Positions 18,919 to 28,500 of a stretch of 64,000 bases of DNA are shown one piece after another. The stretch's first letter is position 1; the number at the start of each line of letters is the position of its first letter. The stretch comes from Sedimenticola thiotaurini (GTDB taxonomy: Bacteria > Pseudomonadota > Gammaproteobacteria > Chromatiales > Chromatiaceae), in contig NZ_CP011412.1 in the NCBI RefSeq assembly GCF_001007875.1, positions 744,001 through 808,000 of the forward strand, written 5' to 3'. The translations under genes and the position numbers were made by a program. A model generated the notes under the pieces. The model made no database searches. It was not told where the DNA came from and saw nothing but the letters and a program-made list of their open reading frames with translations.

Positions 18919-20216
18919 GCCCGTTCATCCAACAGTGGCAAAGGGGAGGGGGGCTGGTCGGCTCGCTTGTTGGTGGCAACGCCCTGGCCGGCAGAGAGTT
19001 TTCCAACTTGCAGCCCCGCTTTGATAAATGCCTCCCGGAGAGTGGGCAGCAGTTGTTCGATACGGTTGGCGCCTTCCGGTTGCTCAGCGATAAAGTGGCT
19101 GGAGATCTCCTCTCCACTCAAACTGAGCCGGGCTGAGACCGGGCCGGTTGGCTCAATATTGAAGTTGAGAGTGACCGACCAGCGATCCCCCTCCTGCCCG
19201 GCCGGCTTGGCCTCTCTTCCAAACTGGATCAGAAACTCATCATGGCCATCAGGATGGGGGATGGGTAGCTCAAACTGCCAGAACTGCCTGGGATTGTTCT
19301 CGTCCGGCATGGATGCCAGCTGATGTAGTTGCACTCTCGCCAGGGCGCCTTCAGCCTTCTGATGCAGTTCAGCAAACAGCTTCGCCGCCAGCAGCTGCAG
19401 GGCGGCCCCTGCATCACCCCGGATGGCTGCGGAGTTTGCTCCCATCTGCAGCATCGGTTGCAACATCTCCAGCAGTTTCAGCAAGTTGCCCTTCATATCC
19501 TGCTGGGCTTCCAGGCCTTTGAGCAGATGGGGTTCCATAAACAGGCCGGACTGCAAAAATGCCTGGCGAATGGCGCTGCCTGTTACCGGCTGGCCGGTGG
19601 GCAGCAGCTGGTTGATCAGCTGACTAAGCTGCCGGGCCAGCTCATTGGTGGAGCCGCTGTTGCGGCCGCTTTGTGCAGTCAGGCCTGGCTCGCCCTGCAG
19701 GGCGCTGGCAAGCAGTTGCAGGTTGCGCTCCAGTCCATTAGGGCCGTTGGATTGTCCTGGCAACGCTTGCCCAGTCAGTTGTAGTAGTTGCTGGAAAAGT
19801 TTGCCAACTGCATTCTGGGTCCCGGCGGGGAGGCCGCCATTGGCACTACCGGATAGGGATGGGGTACTGAGTGCCTTCAGACTGTCGAGCAATTGATTCA
19901 GTGGTAGCTGTTTTGGCAGAACATCTTTAAGGGCCAGTGCCCGGGTGCTGGCGGCAGTCGCCTCCCGGACTACCTGGAACTCCGGCATGTTGCCCGACTT
20001 GACCACATCCAGGGTGAGCTGCTGGCCGGTTGCCAGTTGTATGCCGGTTTTTACCGGCACCGATACGCCGCCCACATTCAGTTGGGCAATACCTTTACTG
20101 GCTGGTGCCTCCACCACGGCCTGCACTACCTGCCCCGGACGCAACTGCTGCAAGGCGTTTGCACGGGTTTGCTCGATAAAGAGTCGTGGATTGGAAATCG
20201 GGTCCGTGATTTGCAT
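18915..20216 (-). CDS. fliK: Flagellar hook-length control protein FliK
   Basis: 433 residues. The N-terminal two thirds are Q-, L- and G-rich and poorly conserved. The C-terminal Flg_hook domain (about 310-405) shows RQFWQFELPIP, RWSVTLNFNIEPTGPVSARLSL and ISSHFIAEQPEGANRI, the globular substrate-switch region that contacts FlhB. Lies opposite to fliE-fliJ and overlaps the FlhB-like gene. Start ATG at 20214-20216. No sigma-28 site was clearly seen in the 111-bp divergent gap to the next gene. Confidence 0.88.
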   Translation of the reverse strand: MQITDPISNPRLFIEQTRANALQQLRPGQVVQAVVEAPASKGIAQLNVGGVSVPVKTGIQLATGQQLTLDVVKSGNMPEFQVVREATAASTRALALKDVLPKQLPLNQLLDSLKALSTPSLSGSANGGLPAGTQNAVGKLFQQLLQLTGQALPGQSNGPNGLERNLQLLASALQGEPGLTAQSGRNSGSTNELARQLSQLINQLLPTGQPVTGSAIRQAFLQSGLFMEPHLLKGLEAQQDMKGNLLKLLEMLQPMLQMGANSAAIRGDAGAALQLLAAKLFAELHQKAEGALARVQLHQLASMPDENNPRQFWQFELPIPHPDGHDEFLIQFGREAKPAGQEGDRWSVTLNFNIEPTGPVSARLSLSGEEISSHFIAEQPEGANRIEQLLPTLREAFIKAGLQVGKLSAGQGVATNKRADQPPSPLPLLDERA

Positions 20217-20327
20217 GTCAATGTTAGGTATAAAGGGCTGATGTTAGTTTAGTTTATCGACCGACCGGTCGATAGGTTAAATTGAATCGCTTCGGCTTGG
20301 CGTGGCGATCGATAGCGTAGAGTGACA

Positions 20328-21242
20328 ATGACAGAAAAAAAGAGCGAGTCCAAAAAGCAGAAGCTCTGGTATGTGCGGCGTGATGGTGAGATTAAGGGCC
20401 CCCACCCACCAGGCGCCATCAGGCGATTTGTCCTGCTTGGCCGGGTGCGTGTCGACGATGAGGTCAGTATCGATAAGATCGACTGGCTGCCGGTTTCCAA
20501 GGTTCCCGATGTGGTTCCCCCGGAAATCCGGAAGGCGTTGGAGATCGGGGACAAGGAACTGCTGATCACTTCCAGGCTGCGGGAGGATGAACGGAACGGC
20601 CGTGAACGTCGGGTAGCGGCCGATGATCGCACCTACCGCCAACGCAGGAAGGGGGAGCGGCGCCAGGCTGAACTGGAGATTATCCAGAACCATCGGCAGG
20701 CCAAGATAGACCTGCTGGAACGACGTCGAAAAAAACCCCTGCCACTGTTCAGCATGATTATCGTTGGCACCCTGGTGTTACTGGCTGTCGGTTTTGGAAT
20801 CTACCTGGGTGCCCCGGCGTCCATACCGGATCCGGACTGTGACAGCCAACCTGCTCCCGGGGTCAACTGGCGTAACTGCAAGCTGGATGGGTTACAGCTG
20901 GAGAGCGCTGAACTGGATGGGGTGCAACTGAGTAACGGATCGGTCCGCGGGGCGAAACTGTCCGGGGGTAAATTCAATCACGGTGATATGCAGTATGTGG
21001 ATCTGTCTGAATCCGACCTCAGTTATGCGGAGCTGAAAAGCGCCTCCATGAAAGGGGCTACATTGAGGTATACCGATCTCTCTTACGCGGATCTCAGTGG
21101 TGCGGACCTCAGCTTTGCCGACCTCACCGGAGCCAATCTGGGCGGGGCGGCCATTAAACAGGCCCGTCTGGATAACGCTATCTGGATCAATGGCGCCCTG
21201 TGTCAGCCCGGCTCACTGGGAAGCTGTCTGATCAAGCCCTAA
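20328..21242 (+). CDS. GYF_2-like / pentapeptide-repeat membrane protein
   Basis: About 304 residues. The N-terminal GYF_2-like domain (about 12-68: LWYVRRDGEIKGPHPPGAI, then DWLPVSKVP) is followed by a strongly basic/acidic helix (about 80-138), one transmembrane segment (about 140-162) and a C-terminal periplasmic domain (about 170-300) of pentapeptide repeats A(D/N)LxX such as YADLSGADLSFADLTGANL. Cysteines near the domain ends may form disulfides. Function unknown; its position next to fliK and amrA does not settle it. The ATG at 20328 is preferred to GTG 20322. Confidence 0.75.
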   Translation: MTEKKSESKKQKLWYVRRDGEIKGPHPPGAIRRFVLLGRVRVDDEVSIDKIDWLPVSKVPDVVPPEIRKALEIGDKELLITSRLREDERNGRERRVAADDRTYRQRRKGERRQAELEIIQNHRQAKIDLLERRRKKPLPLFSMIIVGTLVLLAVGFGIYLGAPASIPDPDCDSQPAPGVNWRNCKLDGLQLESAELDGVQLSNGSVRGAKLSGGKFNHGDMQYVDLSESDLSYAELKSASMKGATLRYTDLSYADLSGADLSFADLTGANLGGAAIKQARLDNAIWINGALCQPGSLGSCLIKP

Positions 21243-21838
21243 TTGTGGTTGTCACGCGGAGGAATGGACTCGGTCCTGTAGCGGGAGACCCGCAGAGTTT
21301 CTGACCAGTGGCCGGCCGGCAGTCCCGCCTTCAGCTTCAGCTGGGTGACAAATGTTCGGGGATCTGGAAGCTGTTCCCAGACCGACGGCAGGAATGTGCC
21401 CCGGTGATAGCCGTCTTCCAGAATCAGACCATCGACCCCCGGCTCCAGCTGTTGGATCAGTTCCTCTTCCGATCCGATCTCCAGAGGTTCTGCCGGGGTC
21501 AGCAGCGAGATGTGCAACTCCAGAAGTGGCAGTTCAGTGCCGCTTACCGGCGGGAAGCGGGGGTCTTCGAAAGCGGTCGAGTAGGCGTTGGCAGCCACAT
21601 CGGCGACCACCGCCTGGGTGGCTTCCAGGTGACCAATGCAGCCGCGCAATTGGCCCCGCTTAAGGAGTGTGACAAAGGAGGCGCGCTGCTGTTGCAGGGG
21701 GGCGGAAAACTCTGTTGGGTCTACCGGCAAGGGCGTGCGCTGTTCCAGGCCGTGTCGGATGGACGCCTCGGCTATACGCAGCAGATTCTCCTGATCGGCT
21801 TTGCTCAACGGTTCGTTCGACTGCTTAACTGAACACAT
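21239..21838 (-). CDS. amrA: AMMECR1 domain protein AmrA (AmmeMemoRadiSam system)
   Basis: About 199 residues from ATG 21836-21838, with a GGGG-type SD just upstream; a GTG at 21865 is less likely. Family markers: RGQLRGCIGHLEA, AFEDPRFPPV, LELHISLLTP, EDGYHRGTFLPSVWEQLPDP, and FVTQLKLKAGLP. AMMECR1 proteins have no firmly established bacterial activity; they are consistently linked to MEMO1-like and radical SAM partners, which lie next door here (start overlaps amrB by 14 nt). Confidence 0.9.
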   Translation of the reverse strand: MCSVKQSNEPLSKADQENLLRIAEASIRHGLEQRTPLPVDPTEFSAPLQQQRASFVTLLKRGQLRGCIGHLEATQAVVADVAANAYSTAFEDPRFPPVSGTELPLLELHISLLTPAEPLEIGSEEELIQQLEPGVDGLILEDGYHRGTFLPSVWEQLPDPRTFVTQLKLKAGLPAGHWSETLRVSRYRTESIPPRDNHN

Positions 21839-22613
21839 AGGCCCCGTACCCCACAACCCGATCACGGGGACCGGCGGTATCTCCAGAGTTGCGTAGATCC
21901 AGAGTTCTGGCTTTCAGGCCATGTTTTTTTGCCACCAACAGCAGTCCACTGACCGGTGTCCTGCCGCAGGCGCTGTGATAGGTGAGCGCCTCCGGTTGCA
22001 GCGCCTCGATGGCCTGGGAGGTTTTTTGATCCATTTCAGTGGCACTTTCATAATCCAGGTAGTGGCTCAGATCGGAACTGATCACAATCAGGTTTTCCGG
22101 CACGTCCCAGGTCTGCTCGAGAATCTCAGCCACCTGTGGTGGGCTGGCATCCCCCACCAGGAGCGGTACGATTTTAAAATCAGTCAATATTTCCTGCAGG
22201 AAAGGCAGTTGGACCTCGATACTGTGCTCATCCCGGAACGCGTCATCGTTGAGCTGCAGGGAAGGTGAGCAGGCGATTTTCCCCAGCAACTCCTGGTCGA
22301 CCGGAATCAGGCCCAGGGGTGTCTCAAAATGGGTGGCCGAACTGTAGGCGATACCGCGAAACGCGACCCGATGGGCCGGTGCCAGCAGAATGACCCGGTG
22401 AATGTCGCTACTGTTCAGCAGCGTGGCATAGGCGCTGCCGGCAATGGGGCCCGAGTAGATGTAACCGGCATGGGGGGCAATCAAGGCCCTGGGTCTGGTG
22501 TCGCTGACAGGCCTGGCAGCATCAATAAATTGCTGTACTTGTCGATGCAGCGTTTCCGGTTCTGCAGGATAGAAGGCGCCTGCCACCGCCGAATGCTTGA
22601 TTGTTCTGCTCAT
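21825..22613 (-). CDS. amrB: MEMO1 family protein AmrB (AmmeMemoRadiSam system)
   Basis: 262 residues from ATG 22611-22613, chosen because GGGATAA is well spaced there, while the ATG at 22640 has no SD. Family motifs: AGAFYPAEP, IAPHAGYIYSGPIAGSAYA, LLAPAHRV, EHSIEVQLPFLQ, SSDLSHYLDYESA and GRTPVSGLLLVAK. The histidines correspond to the metal-site residues of extradiol dioxygenase-like folds. Second gene of the trio; in operon with amrA and divergent from amrS. Confidence 0.92.
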   Translation of the reverse strand: MSRTIKHSAVAGAFYPAEPETLHRQVQQFIDAARPVSDTRPRALIAPHAGYIYSGPIAGSAYATLLNSSDIHRVILLAPAHRVAFRGIAYSSATHFETPLGLIPVDQELLGKIACSPSLQLNDDAFRDEHSIEVQLPFLQEILTDFKIVPLLVGDASPPQVAEILEQTWDVPENLIVISSDLSHYLDYESATEMDQKTSQAIEALQPEALTYHSACGRTPVSGLLLVAKKHGLKARTLDLRNSGDTAGPRDRVVGYGAYVFS

Positions 22614-22703
22614 TGCGTTATCCCGACTTGTTTCATGCAACGAATATTCGATGAAATTTTACATCTAAAGTGTAGAGTATGAGTACTTAAGTGGGGGTGT
22701 AAC

Positions 22704-23792
22704 ATGCAATTGAAAGAAACGGACCATCCGACCATCTATTGGCATACCCTGGAGGATGGCCGGGTCCAATGTGATCTCTGTCCACGGGAATGCAAACTGC
22801 GGGAGGGGCAGCAGGGACTCTGTTTTGTGCGCGCTTGTCATGACGGCAAGGTGGTCCTTACCACTTACGGACGATCCAGTGGCTTCTGCGTGGATCCGAT
22901 TGAAAAGAAACCGCTCAACCACTACCTGCCGGGGACTCCGGTGCTCTCATTCGGCACCGCCGGCTGCAACCTGAGTTGCCGCTTCTGCCAGAACTGGGAT
23001 ATGAGTAAATCCCGGGAGATGGATACCCTGGCCGATGCCGCTTCCCCGGAAACGATTGCCGCAACAGCAAAACGGCTCGGCTGTCGCAGCATCGCCTTTA
23101 CCTATAACGATCCGGTCATCTTCATGGAGTATGCCGTGGATACCGCCATCGCCTGTCATGCCCAGGATATCCGGACGGTCGCTGTGACCGCCGGTTACAT
23201 CAGCCCGGAGCCCCGGGTGGAGTTCTTCCGGCACGTGGATGCGGCTAATGTGGACCTCAAGTCGTTCAATGAGAGGTTTTACCACAAGCTGACCGGCGCC
23301 CACCTGCAACCGGTACTGGATACGCTGGTCTACCTCAAGGAGCAGACCCGGGTCTGGTTCGAACTGACCACCCTGTTGATACCTGGAGAGAACGACAGCG
23401 ACGAAGAGCTTGACCGGATGACCCGCTGGGTAGTGGCGAATCTGGGACCGGACGTGCCGATGCACTTTTCCGCTTTCCATCCGGACTGGAAGATGCGGGA
23501 TTATCCGCCCACACCACCGGCGACCCTGAGCCGGGCCCGGCAGATCGCACTGAGTAACGGTGTCCACCATGCCTACACCGGCAATGTGCATGATTCAGCG
23601 GGTGGCAGCACCTATTGCAGCAGTTGCGGCAAGCTGCTGATTCAGCGGGACTGGTATGAACTGGGCGAGTGGCATCTGACCCCTGATGGGCGCTGTGCCT
23701 ACTGTGGGGAAACCTGTGCGGGAGTGTTTGAAGCGACGCCGGGTGACTGGGGCGCCAGGCGTATGCCGGTGCGCCTGGATCAAGGGATGTGA
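22704..23792 (+). CDS. amrS: Radical SAM protein AmrS (AmmeMemoRadiSam system)
   Basis: 362 residues. The [4Fe-4S] ligands are C88, C92 and C95 in GCNLSCRFCQNWD, and the pyruvate-formate-lyase-activating-enzyme-like radical SAM barrel follows (TYNDPVIFMEYA, NVDLKSFNERFY, LIPGENDSDEELDRM). An N-terminal cysteine cluster (C23, C26, C30, C40) and a C-terminal one (YCSSCGKLL ... CAYCGETCAG) suggest extra metal sites. Reads away from amrA/amrB, sharing a 90-bp divergent region. The substrate is unknown. Confidence 0.93.
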   Translation: MQLKETDHPTIYWHTLEDGRVQCDLCPRECKLREGQQGLCFVRACHDGKVVLTTYGRSSGFCVDPIEKKPLNHYLPGTPVLSFGTAGCNLSCRFCQNWDMSKSREMDTLADAASPETIAATAKRLGCRSIAFTYNDPVIFMEYAVDTAIACHAQDIRTVAVTAGYISPEPRVEFFRHVDAANVDLKSFNERFYHKLTGAHLQPVLDTLVYLKEQTRVWFELTTLLIPGENDSDEELDRMTRWVVANLGPDVPMHFSAFHPDWKMRDYPPTPPATLSRARQIALSNGVHHAYTGNVHDSAGGSTYCSSCGKLLIQRDWYELGEWHLTPDGRCAYCGETCAGVFEATPGDWGARRMPVRLDQGM

Positions 23793-23890
23793 ATTCGGCT
23801 GTCCGGATCACACAACAGCAGGAGATTGAGACTGGATAGGCGATCCCGGTTCCGGGATAATGCCCGCTTTTTGCAGGAAACAATACCGGC

Positions 23891-24802
23891 ATGTGGTTCA
23901 AGAACCTCCAGATTTTCAGACTCCTTACCCCGTTCGAACTCACCCCCGAAGCACTGCACGAACAGTTGTTGGCCCGGGCGGCGAAAAGCTGTGGCAGCCT
24001 GGAGCCGGCCTCGTTCGGCTGGCAACCACCACTGGGGCGTGGGGCGGAACTGCTTACCCATGCGGCCAACGGCTGCATTATGATCTGTGCCCGGCGTGAA
24101 GAGCGGCTGCTGCCTGCATCCGTGGTGCGCGAGATGCTGGATGAGAAGGTGGCCGCTATCGAGGAGTCGGAGGCGCGCAAGGTGCGGCGCAAAGAGCGGG
24201 AGGAGATCAAGGATGAGCTTATTCACGACCTGCTGCCCCGGGCCTTTGTGAAATCCTCCCACCACTACGCCTATATCGATACGGAACAGAACTGGCTGGT
24301 GGTGGATGCGGCCAGCAGTAAACGGGCCGAGGAGCTGGTCAGCCTGCTGCGGGAGACCCTCGGCACACTGCCGGCAAAGCCGCTGGAAGTGGCCCAGTCT
24401 CCGGCCTCCGTCATGACCGCCTGGCTGAACGGGGCGCTCTCTTCGGCAGAATTCCTGGTTCAGGATGAGTGTGAACTGCGGGATACGGTGGAAGAGGGGG
24501 GCATCATCCGCTGCAAACAGCAGGACCTGGAGGGCGATGAGCTACGCATCCACCTGGAAGCCGGCAAGCAGGTGGTGAAGTTGGCCCTGGAGTGGGGCGA
24601 GCGGCTCGGATTCGTACTGTGCGATGACATGGCGATCAAACGGCTGAAGTTTCTCGATCTGATCCTGGAGGAAGCGGCCTCGGCGGAAGCCGAAGATGCC
24701 GCCACCCGGTTCGATGTGGATTTTGCCCTGATGAGCCTGGAGCTGAGGCGCTTTATCGCCCGTCTGGTGGAGACCTTTGGCGGGCTGGCAGAGGCGGAGT
24801 GA
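23891..24802 (+). CDS. rdgC: Recombination-associated protein RdgC
   Basis: 303 residues, identical in length to E. coli RdgC, and beginning MWFKNLQIFRL as in that family. RdgC forms a ring-shaped dimer on double-stranded DNA and restrains RecA. Other family segments: LPASVVREMLDEKVAAIEE, KDELIHDLLPRAF and FVLCDDMAIKRLKFLD. Monocistronic in appearance, with a 98-nt gap from amrS; convergent with queF. Confidence 0.95.
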   Translation: MWFKNLQIFRLLTPFELTPEALHEQLLARAAKSCGSLEPASFGWQPPLGRGAELLTHAANGCIMICARREERLLPASVVREMLDEKVAAIEESEARKVRRKEREEIKDELIHDLLPRAFVKSSHHYAYIDTEQNWLVVDAASSKRAEELVSLLRETLGTLPAKPLEVAQSPASVMTAWLNGALSSAEFLVQDECELRDTVEEGGIIRCKQQDLEGDELRIHLEAGKQVVKLALEWGERLGFVLCDDMAIKRLKFLDLILEEAASAEAEDAATRFDVDFALMSLELRRFIARLVETFGGLAEAE

Positions 24803-24914
24803 GTTTACGATTGCTCGGATAGGTGACGCCGCCGGGCGGGGTGCGGGGAGCAGCAACTTGGTTTGCATTCGACGCCGCTCACCGCGCCTTGCCCGGGGGA
24901 GTGTCCAGCGGGCT

Positions 24915-25304
24915 TCAGGGCAGGGTGACCGGCACCGGCGGCTGCCAGTTTTCTGCCCGGTGTTCAGCCACCACGGTGGTGTAGATGCCGCCGCGAACAT
25001 TAAAATTGGCGGTCAGACGCATGAAACGGGGCTGGGTGGCGTTCACCAGATCGGTCAGAATCTGGTTGGTTACCGCCTCATGGAAGGCACCCTCGTCGCG
25101 GAATGACCAGGCGTACATTTTCAGGGACTTCAGTTCGACGCAGAGTTTATCTGCAATATATTCGATGGTGAGTTCGGCAAAGTCGGGCTGGCCGGTTTTC
25201 GGACAGAGACAGGTGAATTCCGGTACTTCTATGCGGATGGTGTAGTCTCGCTCCGGTTGTGGATTGTCGAAAGTTTCCAGGGTCTTGCTGGGTTGGCTTG
25301 GCAT
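24915..25304 (-). CDS. queF: NADPH-dependent preQ0 reductase QueF (type I)
   Basis: Reduces 7-cyano-7-deazaguanine to preQ1 in queuosine biosynthesis. 129 residues, the compact unimodular type. The catalytic region [13 protein letters not shown] holds C34, which forms the thioimide, and D41; the NADPH/QueF motif is [20 protein letters not shown]. No other que genes are in the window. Weak SD. Convergent with rdgC. Confidence 0.96.
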   Translation of the reverse strand: MPSQPSKTLETFDNPQPERDYTIRIEVPEFTCLCPKTGQPDFAELTIEYIADKLCVELKSLKMYAWSFRDEGAFHEAVTNQILTDLVNATQPRFMRLTANFNVRGGIYTTVVAEHRAENWQPPVPVTLP

Positions 25305-25515
25305 GTGCGAATGTTCTCGATCTGTGGAAGAAATTCGGCGATTATACGGGAGTTGTCGGCCGGTCTGAAGCCGGCGTGTCTGAGGGCTGTGAAAACCCCT
25401 GCTACGATAATTAATTATATTTAATAAACAATAAGATAAAGTTAATTTTTAAAGTGGAATAATCAGACCTGGTTCTCTTGTATCCAGGATCGCCTAGCTG
25501 TATGTTACCGAGTCT

Positions 25516-28500
25516 ATGCGCTTAGAAAAAATCAAACTGGCCGGATTTAAATCCTTTGTCGATCCGACGACCGTGCACATACCGAGCAATCTGGTCGGTA
25601 TTGTCGGGCCAAATGGCTGTGGTAAATCCAATGTGATCGATGCCGTTCGCTGGGTGATGGGGGAGAGTTCCGCCAAGATGCTGCGTGGCGAATCGATGGC
25701 GGATGTCATCTTCAACGGTTCCACCAGTCGCAAGCCGGTCGGTACCGCCAGTATCGAATTGGTGTTCGACAACAGCGATGGCAAAGCCGGCGGCCAGTAT
25801 GCCCAGTACAGCACCATTTCCGTCAAACGCCAGGTCTCCCGGGATGGCCAATCCAACTATCTGATGAACGGAGTGCGTTGCCGCCGACGCGACATCACCG
25901 ATCTGTTCCTTGGTACCGGCCTGGGTCCCCGCAGCTACTCCATTATTGAACAGGGTATGATTTCGCGCCTGATCGAGGCCCGGCCGGAAGATCTGCGCGC
26001 CTTCCTGGAGGAGGCCGCCGGTATCTCCAAATACAAGGAGCGTCGGCGGGATACGGAAAACCGGATCCGCCGCACCAAGGAGAATCTGGATCGACTGAAT
26101 GACCTGCGGGAAGAGATCGCCAAGCAGCTCCAGCACCTGCAACGCCAGGCCAATACTGCCGAGCGTTACAAGGAGTACAAGGAGCAGGAGCGCCGGCTCC
26201 AGGCGGAACTGCTGGCGCTGCGTTGGCGTGCCATGGATGAGGATATCAAGCGGCGCGACAAGGAGATTCTGGAGAAAGAGACCGACCTTGAGGCGGCCAT
26301 CGCCAAGCAACGGCGCCTGGAAGCGGAGATCGAACGGGACCGGAGTGCACATACTGAAGCGAATGACAATTTCAACGAGGTGCAGGGCCGTTTCTACGCG
26401 GTGGGCAGTGAAATCGCCCGCCTGGAGCAGTCGATCCAGTACGCCAAGGAGAGCCGTGCCCAGTTTGAACACGATCTGCACCAGACCGAGCAGGCCTGGC
26501 AGGAGTCCAGCGATCATCGTCAGCAGGATGAAGCGCGCCTGGCAGAGCTGAACGCCAACCTGGCGGAGCAGGAGCCTCTGCTGGAGCAGGCCCGGGAGAT
26601 TGAACAGGAGTCAGTGGCCCGGCTGGCTGAAGCGGAACAGGCTATGCAGGCCTGGCAGAATGAGTGGGAGCAGTTCAACCATCAGGCGGCGGAGCCGGCC
26701 CAAACGGCCCAGGTGGAACGCACCCGTATCAATCACCTGGATGAAAAAAGCAACCAGACCCAGCGCCGGCTTGAGCGTTTTACCGAGGAGCTGGAGCGAC
26801 TGAACGATCCGCAATTGATGGAGAGTATCGAGAATCTGGAGCTGCAGGAGCAGGAGCGGGAAGAGCAGGCCGCATTGCAGCAGGAGAAGCTGGCTGAGGC
26901 GGCGGAAAAAATTACCACGCTCCGTCAGCAGAATCAGGTCGCCGGGCAACTGCTGGATGAGGCCCGTGCCGCCCTGCAGACCGCCCGGGGCAGATACGCC
27001 TCCCTGGAGGCGCTGCAGCAGGCGGCTTTGGGCAAGCAGGAGCAGGCGGTCACCGAGTGGTTGGAGACCCAGGAGTTGGGCAACGCCTCCCGGCTGGCTC
27101 AGGAGATCGAAGTGGAGGATGGCTGGCAACAGGCGGTGGAGACTGTACTGGGCTTCCACCTGCAGTCGGTCTGCAGCGATGGTTTAGCCAATCTGGAATC
27201 GGTACTGGATACCCTGAAGAGTGGTTCACTCTCCCTGTTCGATACCAGTGTCAGGGCTGAAAACGGGCCGGCTACAGCCGATGCTCTGTCCAGGCGGATC
27301 CAATCGCCCTGGCCACTGGAGAGCCTGCTGGCGGGTGTTCGAACCGCCGACAACCTGGCCCAGGCGTACACCCTGCGTGACAGCCTGAAGCCGGGGGAAT
27401 CGGTCATTACGCCGGATGGTGTCTGGCTGGGCAGGAACTGGCTGCGCCTCAACCGGGGTGAGGATGAAACCTCCGGTGTGTTGGCGCGGGAGCAGGAGAT
27501 CCGTCAGCTCGGGGAGCAGATTGAACAGCTTCTGGACCAGGTGGCGCAGACCGAGGCGACCCTGGCTGATGGGCGTGAACAGTTGCGCATGGCGGAACAG
27601 GAGAAAGAGCAGGCCCAGAAACAGCTTGATGAGATCAAGCACGGCATCTCGGAGTTGCGCTCCCAACTGGCTGGAAAGCGTACCCGGGCCGAGCATCTGA
27701 AACAGCGCGGTGAATCCATACAGCGGGAGATGGAGGAGTTGCGTGCCCAGGCGGAGCAGGACCGGGAGGAGCTGGAGCTGTCCCGGGCCCGACTGCATGC
27801 CGCCCTGGAGGAGATGGAGACTCTCAGTGAGCGCCGGGAACGGCTGGTGGAGCAAAGGGAAAGCCACAACAGCCTGCTCAGTGAGATCCGGGAGGAGACC
27901 GCCCGCCAACGCAACCAGTCCCACAGTATCGCCCTGCAGATCGAATCCATGCGTAGCTCACAGGCGTCCCTGACCCAGAGTCTGGAACGGATGCGAGGGC
28001 AACTGGCCCATCTCACCGCCCGTCGAGAAGAGCTGAAACAGTCGCTGGAAGAGGGGCAGGAGCCGCTGCTGGAGAAAGGCGAGGAGCTGGAGCGGCAGCT
28101 GGCCCTGCGAGTCGAGGTTGAAGCCGAGCTGGCCAAGGCGCGAACCACCCTGGAAGAGATTGATGCCCGGGTCCGCCGTATGGAGCAGGAGCGCTCCGCC
28201 TGCGAACAGGAGGTAATACGCCAGCGCACCAGCATGGATCAGGCGCGGATGGCCCGGCAGGAGGTGCTGATCCGTTGCAAGACCCTGGAAGAGCAGCTGA
28301 AAGAGACCGGTTTTCAGCGCGAACAGCTGTTTCTTGAACTGCCGGGCGAGGCCACTATCGAGACCTGGCAGCAAAATGTGGAACAGATGGAAGCCCGTAT
28401 CCGGCGTCTCGGCCCCATCAACCTGGCGGCCATCGACGAGTTCCAGGAGCAGTCTGAGCGGATGAATTACCTGGATGCCCAGCACGCTGATGTGACAGAG

